Below the pieces are notes generated by a model, which worked only from the letters and a program-made list of their open reading frames with translations, was not told the origin of the DNA and did no database searches. Source: Sclerurus mexicanus (taxonomy: Eukaryota; Chordata; Aves; Passeriformes; Furnariidae). Taken from it: DNA of 64,000 nucleotides. Both the position numbers and the translations under genes were made by a program. The stretch lies in contig VWZF01003317.1 in NCBI GenBank assembly GCA_013396755.1, forward strand, positions 918,056-982,055. Reading direction: 5' to 3'. Below, piece by piece: positions 1-14,689 of this stretch (its first letter is position 1; the number at the start of each line of letters is the position of its first letter).

Positions 1-3000
1 CACTGTAATAAAATGCTATTTATTTCAGTACATCTCCGCTTAGTGCTAACTTGCTGAAGTTCAGTTCAAGTATTTTATATGTAAAGATTATAATGAGTTG
101 CCATAATTGTTATTTTTCCCTTCCCTATTTTTAAGAGATTTAATGGATTTGGTCTCTCATGGTGACTTGTGGAAATGTGAGAGGTTAAAGGAATTAAAAG
201 TAGACATGAGTTTCTAGGATAGTAAAATGAGTTTTTAAGCACGTCTTATGCCATTAAAATCTGAAAAACTATGATAATTGATTTGAAAGTTACTTTCCTT
301 TGATGGCCACAGACCTTTATGACTAATTTATGGGTTTTAAAGAAGAGTAGAACAAGGAGCAATATGTGCAGTACCTTTCATTTATTGCCACATGCAGATT
401 TATGGTATCATTTAAGATTATTAGGATCAACTAGACAGTTTTTATGTATTTTCAAACAAACAAAAGGTTGACTATAAAACAAAAACTACAAAGTATTAAT
501 CAAACTGTCTGGGAGGAGTATACTTTTGAGTTACCATGGAGATGGATAGATTTTAATAGACTCTAAACGTAGAGACAGAATGAAACGTAAGTCACCTTCT
601 GGTGTCCTTGGCAGGTCCTACTGTGACAAACTACATGCAGGGTGTTTTTATACTCTTGCTTTGTAGGAAAATGTTATTTAGTCATTGAAATGGGAGGTGA
701 TAATATGCTCTTTTATTTTGGTAAATAGAGTGTTTGTCTTATTGACATTGATAGCAAATTGTGTGGAGATTTGGAGGGGGGCTTTTGAGCTTAAGTTTTT
801 TAAGTGTTTGCGAGTTTGTAGTTAACAAAGAGCTCTTTTCTTCTAGAACAGTATCCCGTCTCCTGTGTGCTGCAAGCAGTGTCACAGTACACATGTGAAG
901 TATGTGGGAGATGAAAACATGGGAATTTGATTTTGTTGAATGCTGGTTTAATCTAGTTGGGAACAGGCAACCAGCAAGGAAACAGAATTTACTCTGGGAA
1001 GACCAGTGGCAGATGATTTCAAACTCTTTCTTTTGTACTGCAAACACACTGAGCACTGAATTCCATTAGATCAGGGAAAGAAGGTTTTAATCCAAAAACC
1101 CAAACAGTAGTTTCTTCATCTGTCACTGGAGAGACTCACCTGAGTCATTCCAAATCTGATGTTGATACAGGATTGTATTTGGAATAGAGGCAAATGGTCC
1201 TGTGGTTTGATTTTAGTTTTCCAGAGATATATTTGGAGGAAACATGGCAGTTTGTTTTGTTTTGGTTTGTTTTCAGAGAACAGAAAATGAAGAGAGGAGA
1301 AAAAAGGGCTCCGGGAGACAGGCAGTCTGGCTTTCTGGAGTGAGTGAACAAGTTTTTGTGCATGGGTAGAGCTTAGGAGGGGAAAGACTGATCATCCCTA
1401 GTGGGTATTTATTGGAACTAAAAAGGCAGTTTGGATTTCATTTCATAGAAGGCAGATTTCTTTTTTAGGAGAAAAGCAAGGAACATCTGTCCTTTTGGCA
1501 GCCTGTGTGGCACTGCTGTCCATGTGGTACCAAGAAGTGTCCTTCAGTCTTACCCTGGTTTATGTTACTTTCTGTGGCTTTCTTAAGACGTAGAGAGGAA
1601 AAAGTAACTTACATATAACAATTATTGTAATTTTTATGTATATGTGATGAAACTCTGTATGTTTTCTAAGGGGAGTGGGTGAGGAAGTGTCTTAGGTGGG
1701 AGGGGTAGAAGACCAATGTTGTATGAAGGGGTGTAGGCACAGTGGGCTGACTCCTTGTGCCTGCAGTGCCAGGGAGCACCGTGGGCAGCCAGCCCTTGGC
1801 CTGCCAAGTGGCATTACTCTCTGCATTGTTGCATTTGGCTGGAGAGGAGTCACTGGTTGATTTTTGTGTCTGTTGAAGCAGGAATACAGATGCACCTTAA
1901 TATAAAAACTCAGTGTTGAGTCTGGCAAATGGGTAGATACTTAATTTTACATGAGGTATTAAGGTGAGATTAAAACATTGAAGATTATTAAAGACTTGTT
2001 TCTTATTTCAACTTCAGCCATGTGACTGTGGATATACTGTGGAGGTGACTGGTAAATAAAACTGCTCCAAAAGCATAAGCAAAGGCAGTGATACTGAAAA
2101 TCTGAGCAGCTGCTCATTAGTTGGTCAGAGTAAAGAGGGGTCCTGTATGTGGTCCTGCAATCAAAAGCTATTGTAAAGCACAGGCACAGGAGCCAGGCCT
2201 GATTTCAGTTATTGTTTATCCTCATTTTCTTGAGTTTCATTTGCAGCAATTTTCTCATAATGTTTTTTTTGTGACTGTTGGAATGAAACAGGGGAAAATG
2301 AATACAAATTGTATCTTTGGAAACTACTCACATAATTTCTTAAGTTGTTGTTGTTATGTCTTAGTTTTGAGCTAATAGTGATTCGTGGCCTTTGAAGAAA
2401 TGTGCTCTCCTTTCAGAAAGTCTTTTGTCTGTTTCCTAAAGTTTTATTGTTTAATAGAAGTTATCATGCCGTGTTTTAGGCATAAAGATTGCTTAAAGTA
2501 GAAGGAATACAAAGAAAGAAAAGTAAAGAATTTGGGAGAGGTTTCTGTGAGAGAATTGGAACTCAACTCTTCACATTTTATTTGCGTTCATCTGCCTATA
2601 AATTTCATGGTAATTTTGTTTAATTTTTAATTTACAAGCAGAGCCTTGTGATAGCTGGTTGTTCATAGATACAGCTTTGGGTTAAGTCAGAAATGTTGAT
2701 TAAATAAAAAAAGTACTTATTGCCAATTTTGGTTTCAAAGTCTTTAGCTACATCACTGCTATCACTGGACTGTTTAGTGAGAGCTTCTTCAGGTAACAAA
2801 CTGTGATTGTGTGTTTACCCCTGCAAATAGCATATTGCCTGTGAGGAATAAATAAATAAATGTATCAGATGATCTGAGGAGTTATCTCCAAAAGATAAAT
2901 GTGTTTCGGGCATTCAACAGCTTATAAAACAAATACTCATTTCTTTTTCTTGCCAGTGCTCAGTGCCACTAATAGGTCAAGATCCAGAGTGTTCAGGTGA

Positions 3001-6000
3001 GATCCAGTAGATACTACAGAGCAAACTGTTGCAGAAATAATGGAAAACATAAATCACGTGTAGGATTGCATTCTTTCCTGATAGTAGCCCCTGATACAGT
3101 TGTCCCTGGCCGTGTCAGTGGCTGCCTGTTGCTGCAGCACGAACACTGCTGCCAGTGCCCAGCCAAAGCTGCCCCTCATGTCACTGCTCAGGCGGGTGGG
3201 GTTTGGGGTCCTCTCTCCTGCTCAGTCTTACCCTCAGCAGTTACGGCTGCGTGCACGTGTGACTGCGCACAAGGCTTCCCAGGCTCACAGAACTAGAGTA
3301 ATTCTCTCATTTCACTGTGTTTTGCTGATCTGGGTGTGAATTTTGCAGTGTTCCTGAGCTGAAGGGACTTCTCATAAATCTGGAAGATGCTGAGCCCCAG
3401 GTTCTTTATCTGAAGTGTGTGTGTTTCAGTGAAATGACAGTAGTCTGAGTTCCAAGACCTTTACAGGGCAGGGGAAATAGTGGTGTCCTTCATGTTCTCT
3501 GCTGTTCAAGCACTGGCTGTTTGATCTGAATTAAATTGCAGCTGATGGAGCAGATTCCAGTTTGTTCTTTCCAGTATGTCCCTGGAGTAGATGGGCACTT
3601 TGTGTGCACTTGCTGTGCAGTGTGTGCAGGAGCAGCACTGGGAAACGGGGCTGAGCCTGCACCCTGTCACTGGAGAGGAGCCCCCCCAGTGCCTCTCTGG
3701 GCTTCCCACACTGGTGTCAGCTGCTGCTGCTGCTGCTGAGAGAGGTGGTTTGTGTCATCCCTTCCCTCCTGCCCCGTTCCCACCCATCCCTTGGGGAAGC
3801 AGGGAGGTGTGTGGGGATGGAGGAGCTGTGTGCCCCTGGGCACTCACTGGGCAGCTTGGGGGGAGCCTGAGCTTCCCTTTGTTTGACCCAGTGCTCGGTG
3901 CCCCTACACAGAACTGTTTCACTGATGTTTTCCAGAGGTGCAGGTTTATAATTATTGTATCACTGTCTTTATTTGCTTTGAGAATGGTACTTCATGCTTT
4001 CTTTTACAATCTTGTGTACAGGTGCATCAACAGGTGTTAAAGGCCTGTTAGCGATTGTGGTGCTGTAACATTCCCTCGTCTTCTGTTACTGACAGCACTT
4101 AATTTTTTCTTTTGAGTCAGGGTAGACCAGTGAAGGATTGAAGGCAGTCATTTTAATTTGGGGATCTGTCTGTCTTTCTCTGTGCTTTTCCGCAGTAGCC
4201 TCAGAGGCAAGAGTTAATAAAGTCTGCCTGTTCTGTATGTGACCTGGCAGGCTCAGCCACCTTTCAGAGCACACACTGAAGAAGAAGCACCAAGTTACCA
4301 TTTTTAAGGAGTAAAGTAGCAGCATTTTTGGTATCAGGATTGTTGTTTTGACCTGAATAGCTCAGGTTTAATTTGCAGTGCACAAGGCCAGTTCCCTTGC
4401 ACAGGAGATGAACTGCTGCAGTTGCCCTGCAGGTGAGATTTCCGCCCAGTGACTGCCTCGTGCCTGTCAGTGCTTTTACTGGTACCGTCAAATGGGCTTG
4501 TTATTTGCTCATTAGAGGGACATGCTTGGAAACCTGCTTAGGGAGGATTTAATGAACTTCTGAAATGCAGCATAGAGGAATGGCTTGTAGTACTACAAGA
4601 AAGGTAACTTATTTTCTGGGTAAACAGGGAAAGAGCAGCAGCAGAGGTTTCTTTTTAATCTTTCTGACTGTGTGTTCACTAATGAGAAGAAGATGTAAAG
4701 AAACAGAGGTGTGGCCGGTTTTCATGATAGAGTTAATGGAGTCATGGAATTACTGGAAATAATGTTAATTATGGAATAGTTGGCAGAACGGAAGAGAGGG
4801 AAGGGGAAAGTAAAATCTTAGCCACTGTGGGTTTTTTGTAACAATCAAGTAACTTTATTGGGTATAGGTATTACTGGAATCTTAATTTCATTTAAATGTA
4901 TGCAGTGATGGAAACTTTAGATCTCGAAGGTTATTGGACATGTGCTGGATCCTTTGAGAGATGTAGTATAACTTTAACATTTCAAAAGTCTAATTTAAAG
5001 AAAAGAAACTAATCTGCCACTCTGAGCAGGGAGCTGCATGGTACATAACAGTGCGTGCTGTTTCAGAAGACATCAAACCCTGTCGTGCCTGCCCTGCTCC
5101 CAGAGACCTGTGCTGTGTGGCAGCTCAGCTCAGAACGGGCACAGTGCAGTGCTCTGGGAGCAGCCCTGAGCCTCTCAGAACTCCTCTCACTTACTCGGGG
5201 GGTCTCAGATGTTACAGTCCCCCACCCTGAACTGGGGAAGCTTGCATTTGTACTTCTATACAGGGAGCTCAGCTACCCCGTTTCTTCCATCTAGCTCTTC
5301 TCCCATCATCTGGCCCTTTTTGTCTCATTCTTTTTCAGGATCCCAATCTGAGCTTTTCGTTAACTCTTCATTTCCCTTTCCCTGGTTCCCTCTCAGTTAC
5401 TTCCCAGTCAGTGCATGTCTTAGTCTATATTTTTATTAAATCTTATTATGTTCTCTTCTGTTTCTTGATTTTTATTGTGTACTTCTTGCTTTCCTAGTTG
5501 ACTCGATTCTTTTTGTTTGATTGGTTCTCAAACTTTTTCGAAAGGGGACAAGTAGAACAACTTTTTCTGCAATCAAAGAATTCTCTGGGTGCTTCATTTG
5601 TCTGACAAGAAGTGCCATCCAGAGATGTTTGAGGTACTGTTGCAAGAGGCTCTGAGGACAGTGAAATGTGGATCTCCAGCTGCCTTTCAGAAGAGGAAAA
5701 TATTGTGACCACTGCAGTGCTAAGAGGGTGCAAGCCAGATCCAAGCTTTGTGCCAGGTGGTGTCTGGCCCTGGTGGCACAGAGCGGGAGCGGAGTGGCAG
5801 TTTGTTTTGGGGGAAGTCGCGGCACCGCTGACAAGTTTGGAGTCAGGAGGATGATTTTAATGAGACAGTTGGGCTTGTTGTTGGATTTTGGTGTCATATT
5901 CTGAAGTAGCTGCTGAGTGTTCTGTCTTGGATCTGACAATAATTGCCAGGGATGTCAGCTCTCACTGTGATACTGGTGCTGTCATCTTGTAAATCTACAT

Positions 6001-8920
6001 TAGAAACGCATCTAAATGCAAATATTCTATTTAGCAGTTATTCTGTTAACAGCACAGTGTTCTAGAAGGAACATAATTGTGATATGATGTTTCTCTTGAA
6101 ACTGCTGCATTTCTGTGTTAGATAAAGCACAGAATGGTAGCATTAAAATAGTTGCAGGAAGAGGAAAGACAGACATTGTGTACTTTCCTTATTTTAGAAG
6201 AATTCTCCTGTGTGAAGAAATCTAAAATAAATATTTTCTAGTTGTCACTTCTATTTATCCTAGAAAAACCGTACCCTGTTTTAAGATACAATTTTTAACA
6301 CCTTCAACACATTCCACTACTGTCTTCCAAGGGTTGTTTTCATTTTTTTTTTTTGTCAGTAGATCTGGGAAATGCATAACTGGGTAGCTCACAGGCTTTG
6401 CCAAAAAAAGCCAGAATTTTCTTACACATGGACAATAAGCTGAAACATTTATACTTTGTGCTTAAAATTTACACATTCTGTGACTTTTTGATGCAAATGG
6501 TGGTACTATCTCAGTTGCTTTTTTGAGAACGTTATTGTGCAGTGAATGCCACCGTATTTCCTATGGAGTTCTTCCATTTTATTAGAGGAAATCAGAAAGC
6601 TATACCTTATGCATCACATTTTTTTAGAGGTCCTCAAGTTGCCTGGGCAGGGCCTTCTGATGGGCTGAATAATCTAAACAATCACCCTTTCCTGCTTTCT
6701 TCTGCCCCTCCGTCTTACTGTGCTGAATAACAGCTCTAACTCAGCCGAACCAAAACATTAATTTTCTTGGATAGAAGTGGCTGTGTGGAGGGAAGAAATG
6801 TGATTTTATAGCTCCTGCCCTAGGAAGGGCTGCAGTGCAACTTCATCCATATTGTGAAGCAGAAGGTGATTCAGACAGGAATTTCTGGTGGGTTAAACTG
6901 GCTGTGCTCCCACCGTGTTGTGCTTCAGTGTAATAACTGAGTGGTCACCAATAAAGAGAGCATTCTGATTGCTGATAATGAGCTAACGGCAGGGTTATTA
7001 TATCAGTTGCTGCAAACTCTTCTGTGGTGGAACTTGATTATTGCTGTGCTTGTTATCTCTGTCGTGGAGTCTTGGCTTGAAAACCAGACCAGAACCAGGC
7101 AAAGGATATTCTTGTGGCTCACAGGGAGTTTTCCTGCTGTCTTTGGTTTTCCATGCACAGAACCATGGGATCCCAGGGGGATCTGCAGTATAACCCCCTC
7201 CTCGAAGGAAAACCCATTAGAGCAGGTGGTTGAGGCTCTTACCCAATTTTGAATATTTGAGAAGATCCCACAGCATCTCTTGGAAAAATCTGTTCTAGAT
7301 CTTGACCACCCACAAGAGAAAAATGTCATGCACATCCTTAAATCTGGTTGCAAGTTGCATTGTTCAAGTTAGCAATAAATGTGGGACTTCTGCAGACATT
7401 AACTAATCCTCCCTTGACACTGTGATTAAAGAAATTAACAGTGCATAGTTAAATATATAGCATTTCCTAAGTGGTTTAAAAACAGATGAACTGATAACAA
7501 TGCAGTTGAAAATGGAGAATTTTTATTCAGTGCTGCTTCTTGTAATAGGACCTGCAGGGATCTGTTCTGGTCTGTTTGTTATTCACTAGTCTCATAATAG
7601 GAATCAGAAAAAAATCGGTGCAGTCACATCAAAACTGCTGATGATGCAGAAATAGAAAATGAAATAATGATTAGTTCAGGAACTGTACAGTTTCTGTCAG
7701 ATCTTTGGCTTGTTTAAACAGCAGCTACTCTAATGCTTCCAAATATAGAAGGAACCCACAGATGGTGTTTGTGTCCTGAGGTGCAGTGACACTTCACGTG
7801 ATGAGACATTGTTATGGCAAACCAACTGAACATCAGCCTGGAATTTGATAGCTAAGAGGATAAGTCTTGCATTTATCGGCAGGAGGGTGTCTGGGGGGGC
7901 AGAGGAGGAGAATAATTGGAAATGTGTCTGTATTGATTGCTGGGCAGTTGCTCCTGGTTCTGCAGTGTCCTCGCCGGAGTGGAGGGGAACAGCCAGGAGC
8001 ATTCCCAGGGGATGCACAGCGGCCAGGGCCAACCTGCAATGGGAGGAGAGGCCCTGGAGTGGATCTTCACCTTGCTTCATCCATCCGACTCCTTTACAGC
8101 ACATTGATTTCCATCTATGACATTTTCAACATGTGCTTGTGCTGCCTGTTTAAAAAAACGTCTGCAGCCTCTCAAAAATTCAGTACTTTTGGCCTGTATG
8201 ATACAGACCCTTTTTCCTGAAGGTGATGCTAAATCTTCCTTACTGCTTGTTATTTCTTATCCTACTTGCCTTGAACAAGGATAAGAGCTTAGTCCATTTC
8301 TCTTTCTTGCAAGTTTTTCATTTAAATTATTTTCCTAATTCTCATCATTTCTAGACTGAAAAGTCAGAGTCAAACCCCATCTCTAAAATATATTGTGTCT
8401 TCTGGATATTCTCATTATTGCTTGAAAGAATGACCTCTGTTATCCACACCTTCTCAATGTACAATAGATAAAAATAGAGAGAAAAATAAATAAATAAAAG
8501 TGAGAATAATGTTCCAGCAGAAGCCTGACAAATAGAGTGAAAAAATCACTTTGTACATTTGCTCAGACAAACTGAAGTTGAGTGAGGAGTTGGCTATTTA
8601 TGACTTGTAAATGGGTACATGGAGGAGGGTTTCAGGTACATGATTGATAATCGAGGTAATCTGTCAACAATCTGTCAGTTCTGTCAAAAAAAAATAGAGC
8701 AAAGCCCAGTATTTACAAACCAGAGCCCTGCAGATTTGGAATAGAAATGAAGCCACTTTTTAATAATTAGGGTAATTAGCAGTAAATTAATCATGGAAAG
8801 CAGTTGTTTCTTTATTACTGATATCTTTAAAACAAGACTGGATTGTATTTTAAATGATTTGTTGCCACATTATCTTAGAGGAAGTATGTTGCAGCAATCT
8901 GGTTTCTATGGCATGTGCCC
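1..8920. other. Intronic DNA upstream of the first visible DOCK3 exon
   Basis: No exon, RNA gene or clear transposon was recognised here. The sequence is AT-rich with short homopolymer runs, an AAAT run near 2847 and another near 8485, and a GC-richer patch at 3100-3900. Open frames are short, lack family resemblance and occur on both strands, as expected by chance. The preceding DOCK3 coding exon, which should end in a peptide like EWASLWKQLYV, was looked for and not seen. Confidence 0.7.
3721..3738. repeat. (CTG)6 trinucleotide repeat
   Basis: Six perfect CTG units occur in a GC-rich intronic patch. It is short and has no coding context that I can support. Confidence 0.8.
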
Positions 8921-8980
8921 TGCAGGAAGTCAGACTAGATAATCACAATAATCCTTTATAGTCTTGGAATTGATGAATCT
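8921..8980 (+). mobile_element. Old CR1-type LINE 3' end fragment
   Basis: The segment reads like the conserved 3' untranslated tail of ancient amniote CR1 elements, with GGAAGTCAGACTAGATAATC followed by a diverged copy of the phrase that ends in TGATGAATCT. It is only about 60 bp long and heavily diverged, so it is a dead fragment. Orientation is plus. Confidence 0.55.
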
Positions 8981-11900
8981 TTAAATCTGTTTAGTCAGGA
9001 CCAGCTGTGTTGAAAAACAGCATTACTAAAATACAAAAGGATGTGCTAACAACTAGTGGATATGCTGCACTGATGTGTTTCATATTCTTTCAGGCAAGAG
9101 AATTGTATGCAAAAGGTTCATGTTTTTTTAGGAGTCTTTCTCTGGTGGTGCCTTTCAGAGATGATATGCTAATTCTTGTACCCCTTTAAATGTACTCTTT
9201 GTGGCTTTTGATGCCTGATCTCCTTGGTGAGGACATGCTTTCAGCTATTTATATAGAAACTGTGGAAAAGATTGACATTCAATACTTTTTTTTTTTTTCC
9301 CTTGGCTTACTTATATTTCCAACCCTGTAGAGAACAGCAGATATTTTGGATATCTTTGAGTGGGAGATCACCAGAACTGGTTCAGTTGCTGTGTAAAGGT
9401 GTAAGGGTGAGTCAGTTTTTAACTGGTTTTTAAGTGTGCTGGAGGGCTCTGCACTGCCAGATGTGCTGGGCTACAGGCAGGGAATGATGCTGTCACAATG
9501 CTTGGCTGGCGCTTATTCCCTGGAATTTTTATCCATTGTTCCTGTGCAGTGGGGTTTTCCCCTTTTTGTCTTGTCCGTGGAGCATCGTAAGCCCCAGTGG
9601 AAACACCAAACTTCTCCCACAGAAGGTGACCCTATTTAAAACAGATGTCAAAAGGCTTGGTAACTGCCTGCACTTCCACTCTAAAAGGAAGGCTTTGATA
9701 TTGTTTTTTATAATAATGAGATACCCAGAGTGGAAAAACATGTTTTTGTTCTGATGTTATTGGGATCTTCGTTTGAAATCTACAGTTTTAACAGCTGCCA
9801 GCCACAGGTCTGTTATAAATATTTGCACTGTTATTGTCATAGACATGGAACAAACATTTTTAAATGGAAGAGGTTGGAATTAGTTCTTTATCCTGGGAGT
9901 TGTACCTGTTTTCTCTTAGCTTTTTGTTTGCAGTTCTGCCTCTCATCTCTTAACTATTTGGATTTTTTTTTATTTAACAAAGTCCTGAATATTTTATAGA
10001 ACAAGTAAAAGCAAGTATTTGAAAACAGGCTTTATTTATAATTTACATCCTATTGGCTGCATTCTGCTTTTCTTTCTTGTGCTTTTTGTTTAACTGCTAA
10101 ACTATAATCTATGTTTGAGCCCCGCAGTGTTATGGGGTGGCTGGCTATCAGCTCAGTGCCAGGGTTTAAAGCTACTCAGCTTCACCAGTTCTTTCATAGG
10201 GTGAAGTAGCTTAGCTTGCATTCGAATCAGTTATTATTTCACCAATTCTTTTCCTGAGGCCGTATGTGGAGCTGCATTTTTTGTCAAGACAGAAGAAATG
10301 ACTTGTTTATATAAGTCTTACTTTGATGGATCTGACTCTTCCTAACAATATTTCTGACTGTTCTGAAACCCAGACCATGTTGTCAGAGAGTATCTGACTT
10401 ACGCTTCCATTTGTTAGGAGCTGTCTGGAGGCATCATCCCTAGAACAGGGAGATCTCTGCACCTACTCCAGTAAATGGTGCTGGTCGTTGCCACCACTGG
10501 TGTCCTTTAGATCTTCCTCCTTAGGAAAGGTTTTGTTCACCATGTGTAAACACTAAAATCTGGCCTTGGACACATAAGAGAGTTACTTAGTAATATCAGC
10601 TGCTGCTTTAAGTGTGTGCATCTCGTGCCCTGCCCTTTATTTCTCCTCCTGTCATGCTCTGAAGGGGGAGCATTGTTAGTGGTTTGCAGAAATAAGACCT
10701 GTGGCTCCAGCACTTGTTTTCCTTTTTTTTCTTTTTGTAATGGTGGTGGGAGCACGTGTCATGTCTGAGCCACCAGTGGATATTACTGTTAAACATGTTG
10801 ATACATCAACATGGGTTTGCATAGTTTGAAATAACTCAAAGAGCCATAAAGAATAGTTACTCTCAGTACTGAGAAAATCCTTTCCATTTTCTCATAATTT
10901 TATATTTTGTGTCTGATGTGCGAATGAAAATAATTGCATTAGAAAGTACAGCAGAAACAGAAAATTCTGAAACCTGAAGGTTTTTCAGTTGGAAGATAAT
11001 TTGGGGGATCAGCTTACCTTCCAAAAAATCCTGAACCTACAAGTAAGGTGGGCATAATTTCAGTTCACCCTGGTCTTAATCTTGGGAAACAGCTGTGTTG
11101 TTTTCTAAGCTCTGCCAAGTTATTGTTTTATACAGAGAAAGTGAAGACTTCCAGGAGGGATCAGAGTTCTGCTGAACATCTGTATGGAGTAGTAGAAATG
11201 GATCAGTTCTCTAATTGTGAGGTAAAGGGGCTATCATTTCTTCTCTAAAGGATTTTCCTCTGCTGGACAGTGGGCTCAGATTTTGGAAACTCACGTCCTT
11301 TTTTCCTTAGAACTGTTCATTTGAATTGTCTGTTTTAGAGGAACGACATTTCCTGGAACCTTCTATGAGAAGCACAGTTGGAATGTTGTTGCAGTTGAAA
11401 GATATTGAAATGTCTTTACTGTTTTGAGTTTGCATGAGAAGTTTGTAGTTGGAAAACCACTGAAATCCATTCCGCAGTTTTCTTTAGGGACCCACAGAAA
11501 TGTTGCAGGACAAATGGTGGCACCGTGCCCAGGGTCATTAATTACAAAATGCACTAATCAAACCTGGTTGCAAATAGCGGTCTGTGTTCTGTATTTTATT
11601 GGAATAATTGTGTATGGTTTGCTTGTGGTTTTCTTCCTGAACATTTTTAGTGCCTCTAATGCAACTCTAAAATGGCTTTTGGCAAAATCTTCTCTGACAG
11701 AGTGAACTTGTGTCGCATGACCCGCGTGAGGATCCTGACAGAGACCAAGGACTGTGGGAGGCAGTAAAGCTGACGTGTCCTGACCCAGTCCCACAGACTC
11801 TGGGACTTCTTCTGAGGGTTTTTCTCTTGCTGCTGTGTTTGTCAGGTCCAAAGCAGTAACACTCCTTCTAGACCACTGCAGTGCCTGAACGAGAATATTA

Positions 11901-14620
11901 ATTTTGTACCCTGTGGGACACTCTGGGAGAGAAGCTGGGAAAGGGGTGAAAGTATCAGGGTATACCCTTGAACTCCATGGGATGTGAAGTTCCCTGTTCA
12001 GAATGTAAATAGTGTTGGAAGAGCAGATGTTTGAATTAAATGCAGTGGAAATGCTTTAGGGACAAAGTATTTTTCAACTTTAGAATTTGGCACACCAGTG
12101 TAAAGCAGTGCTAAGGGAAAACTGTTTATGTGACAGAACTTATGTATTGTAATCAGTTTGAATTTCTTGATAGATATCTATGGTGCAAGTTGTAGCTTAA
12201 CTTGACTATTATTAACTAGTGTGAATGTTAATTATTAATATGACTTCAATAAATCCATTGTGTTTATCAGAATGGAAACAAAAGCATTCAACTCTAAAAC
12301 TGATGTGAAAGGTAACATAATTTCTCTGTCATGCAGAAAATAACCTTAAAATACTGCTCTGTGAGGAGGGGTGTGTTGTATTTGCAAAAGACTCTAGGCA
12401 TTTAGTAATGGGTAGGAAGCTTTCTTCTGAGTGTTTTAAGTTCTTTTGCATTTGACTGATGGCAGAAAGTCTACTGAAAGTATGAAGTAGAGGCTTCCAC
12501 ACTTATTCAGTACTTCTTCAGTTCCTTCAGAGTAAAACGTTTTCATTTGTTACTTCTCTGACACATAAATCCCACCAGTTAGTACTGAATGCGGTGTCTC
12601 CCCCAGATCCTCCAGGTATGTGTCTTTCTCAGGTGAAGGCCATAAAGCTTCCCCTTTTCCAGTACATCAGAGCATAATTGGCTTCTGCTGGCACTCAAAG
12701 TGGATCCAGCTGGAGGTTGGAAGTGCTCCTCTTTCAGCCAGTTGACTAATATTCCTAGTTTTGAGGGACCCGAACTTCTGGGGGAAGAAGAAATACACTT
12801 GTTGTGTTACCAGACCATCAGTTCTCCCTCTGGAAGACCACATAACTCAGCAGATGTATTTTGGGATGTGAAGGGCCATTGTGACTGTGGTTTCTGTGTA
12901 AATAGGGGACACAAGTCTGTGAGGGAAATGGAAGGTGATGATGTGAGCAGGGAACATTTGGTCCCAATTTTAGTTGTGCTTATTAAAGCTCTGTCACTGC
13001 TGGAACTCGTATTTACAAACAAGGGCAGGTTGGGGACGCGAAGGTCAAAGCCGTCCTGGGCTGCAGTGACATTGAGATGGGAGAGCTCAGGATCCTGAGG
13101 GGAGGAGCAGGCCAAAAAGCAGGATCACAATGGGAAAAAGTAGCTTCTGTCGTGTTCTTGGGCTCTTTTCTTACTTTTCTTTCGGAAGGTTGACTTGTAT
13201 TCATCTAGTTAGTAATGCTACTGAAGAAATGTGGTTGTTGTGTCCTTTTACAGTTACATGTCATGATGAAGCCATTCAAAAATGGGGCTCATCATCCTTA
13301 ATTAAATGGTAATAGGCTTGCATGTGTATTTCTCTTTCCTCAGAATAGAAAATAAACTTATCCTAAGTTGTATATTCTTACATTTAAGAACATGCAAGAC
13401 GTTTTTACTCTTACATTCTTAGAATATATAAACAAATAAGTACATTTAGTATCCAAAGGGTTTAGAACTGACTTCAGTAAATGTAATGTGAATTGAAACG
13501 GAGTGTTAATGTCACTTGTTTTGCAGTATTATAGAAATGAAGAATTAAACCTCTAAGTTTATCCCCTTCAATTCAATTCCCTGAAGCTTTGTTAAAAGTT
13601 TGTTATGGTATTAGGAAATGAGGCTAATGTTGCTGTTGCTCCTACAGATTTAGGGACTCGGTTGAATTCCAACAGAGCAGTGTTAGGCTGCAGCCTCTGC
13701 CAGTCTTGTTCTGTGGGTCTTTCCAGCCCTCACCTACCATCAGTGGCAGCCAGGACAGGGATGGGCTGGAGACAGAGGGCCACTTTCGTGTGTTCAACCA
13801 AATTCTTCCTCTTCTCACAGTAATTATCCCACAGACCCTCTTCTTTACTTTTCCTGGAGAAGACCAATCTCTTTTCTTTACATCCTATTTTTTCTGGTAA
13901 CCCACAAAGCTAAACAACACTAATTTAGACCCAGAACATCTGTCCTGTTCTGGCCAAGTTGCTTTTCCTGATCATGATGGTACAGAACCCAAGAGTAACA
14001 AAGGCTCATGAATAGTAATAGCGTGAAGTCAGACACCTGCATTGTCAGACTGGTTTAAAATTGTTTCTGTAACTTGTCCCAAGTTGCTATATTGGACAGC
14101 TCAGGTGTCTGAAGTTGTAAATAAGGAAGAGATATGTCATTTAATCCAAAGGAAAAGCTCACAGTTCATCTCTGCTAATCTTGCACAGGCCTTGTTTTGC
14201 TCTGCTCTTGCTTGCTTTATGAAGTGACATCATTCTTTTACTGCTTAAGGTTCTCCTTTGTCACATGTCGGGATTTTAAGGTATTTTACACATTTTCATT
14301 GGTGCAAGTCTGTAGAACTTATTTTTTCAGTCACTCTAAATTTACTCTAATATATATTAAACTATAAATTGAAATGCCCTTTGTGAATACAGTGGAGAAT
14401 TAATTTAAATAGGTTTTTATTGGAATAAATAATTTCTTTTTGAAGCTAACAGCTATGAATATTCATAGGAGAAAATAAATACTAGCCATGATAATGCATC
14501 CTTATGAACAAATTCAGAACTAATAGATAGAGACTTTCAGTATAGAAGAATGGAAATAAACCCAGACTGAGGTGCCTTCCTTTCTCCATCTGTTGCTTGA
14601 TTGAAAGACTAATGTTTTTT
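8981..14620. other. Intronic DNA, nothing recognised
   Basis: No exon, RNA gene or clear repeat was seen in this stretch apart from short poly-T and A-rich runs. The longest open frames (for example about 130 codons near 12.7-13.1 kb) have no recognisable domain and are overlapped by equally long frames on the other strand. Confidence 0.65.
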
Positions 14621-14689
14621 ATTGGACTTAGTGATCTTAAAGGTCTTTTCCAACCTTAATGTTTCTATGATGCAGAGATTCTGTGAATG
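14621..14689 (+). mobile_element. CR1 LINE 3' terminal fragment
   Basis: The phrase GATCTTAAAGGTCTTTTCCA followed by CAACCTTAATG and then TTCTATGATGCAGAGATTCT is the typical 3' end of bird CR1, including the degenerate ATTCTATG octamers. Only the last 70 bp or so of the element is present, the usual result of 5' truncation. Orientation is plus. Confidence 0.75.

Noticed and set aside
1515..1531. GCTGTCC half site with a loose GGTACC partner, RE1-like
   Set aside because: The second half does not match and the spacing is wrong for a standard RE1 site.
3591..4040. Plus-strand open frame of 149 codons in a GC-rich patch containing (CTG)6
   Set aside because: No domain; several competing frames cover the same patch. 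A non-coding GC-rich patch explains it.
5472..5939. Minus-strand open frame of 155 codons
   Set aside because: No recognisable domain, overlapped by other frames, and in intronic DNA. The length is within chance expectation for a 64-kb window.
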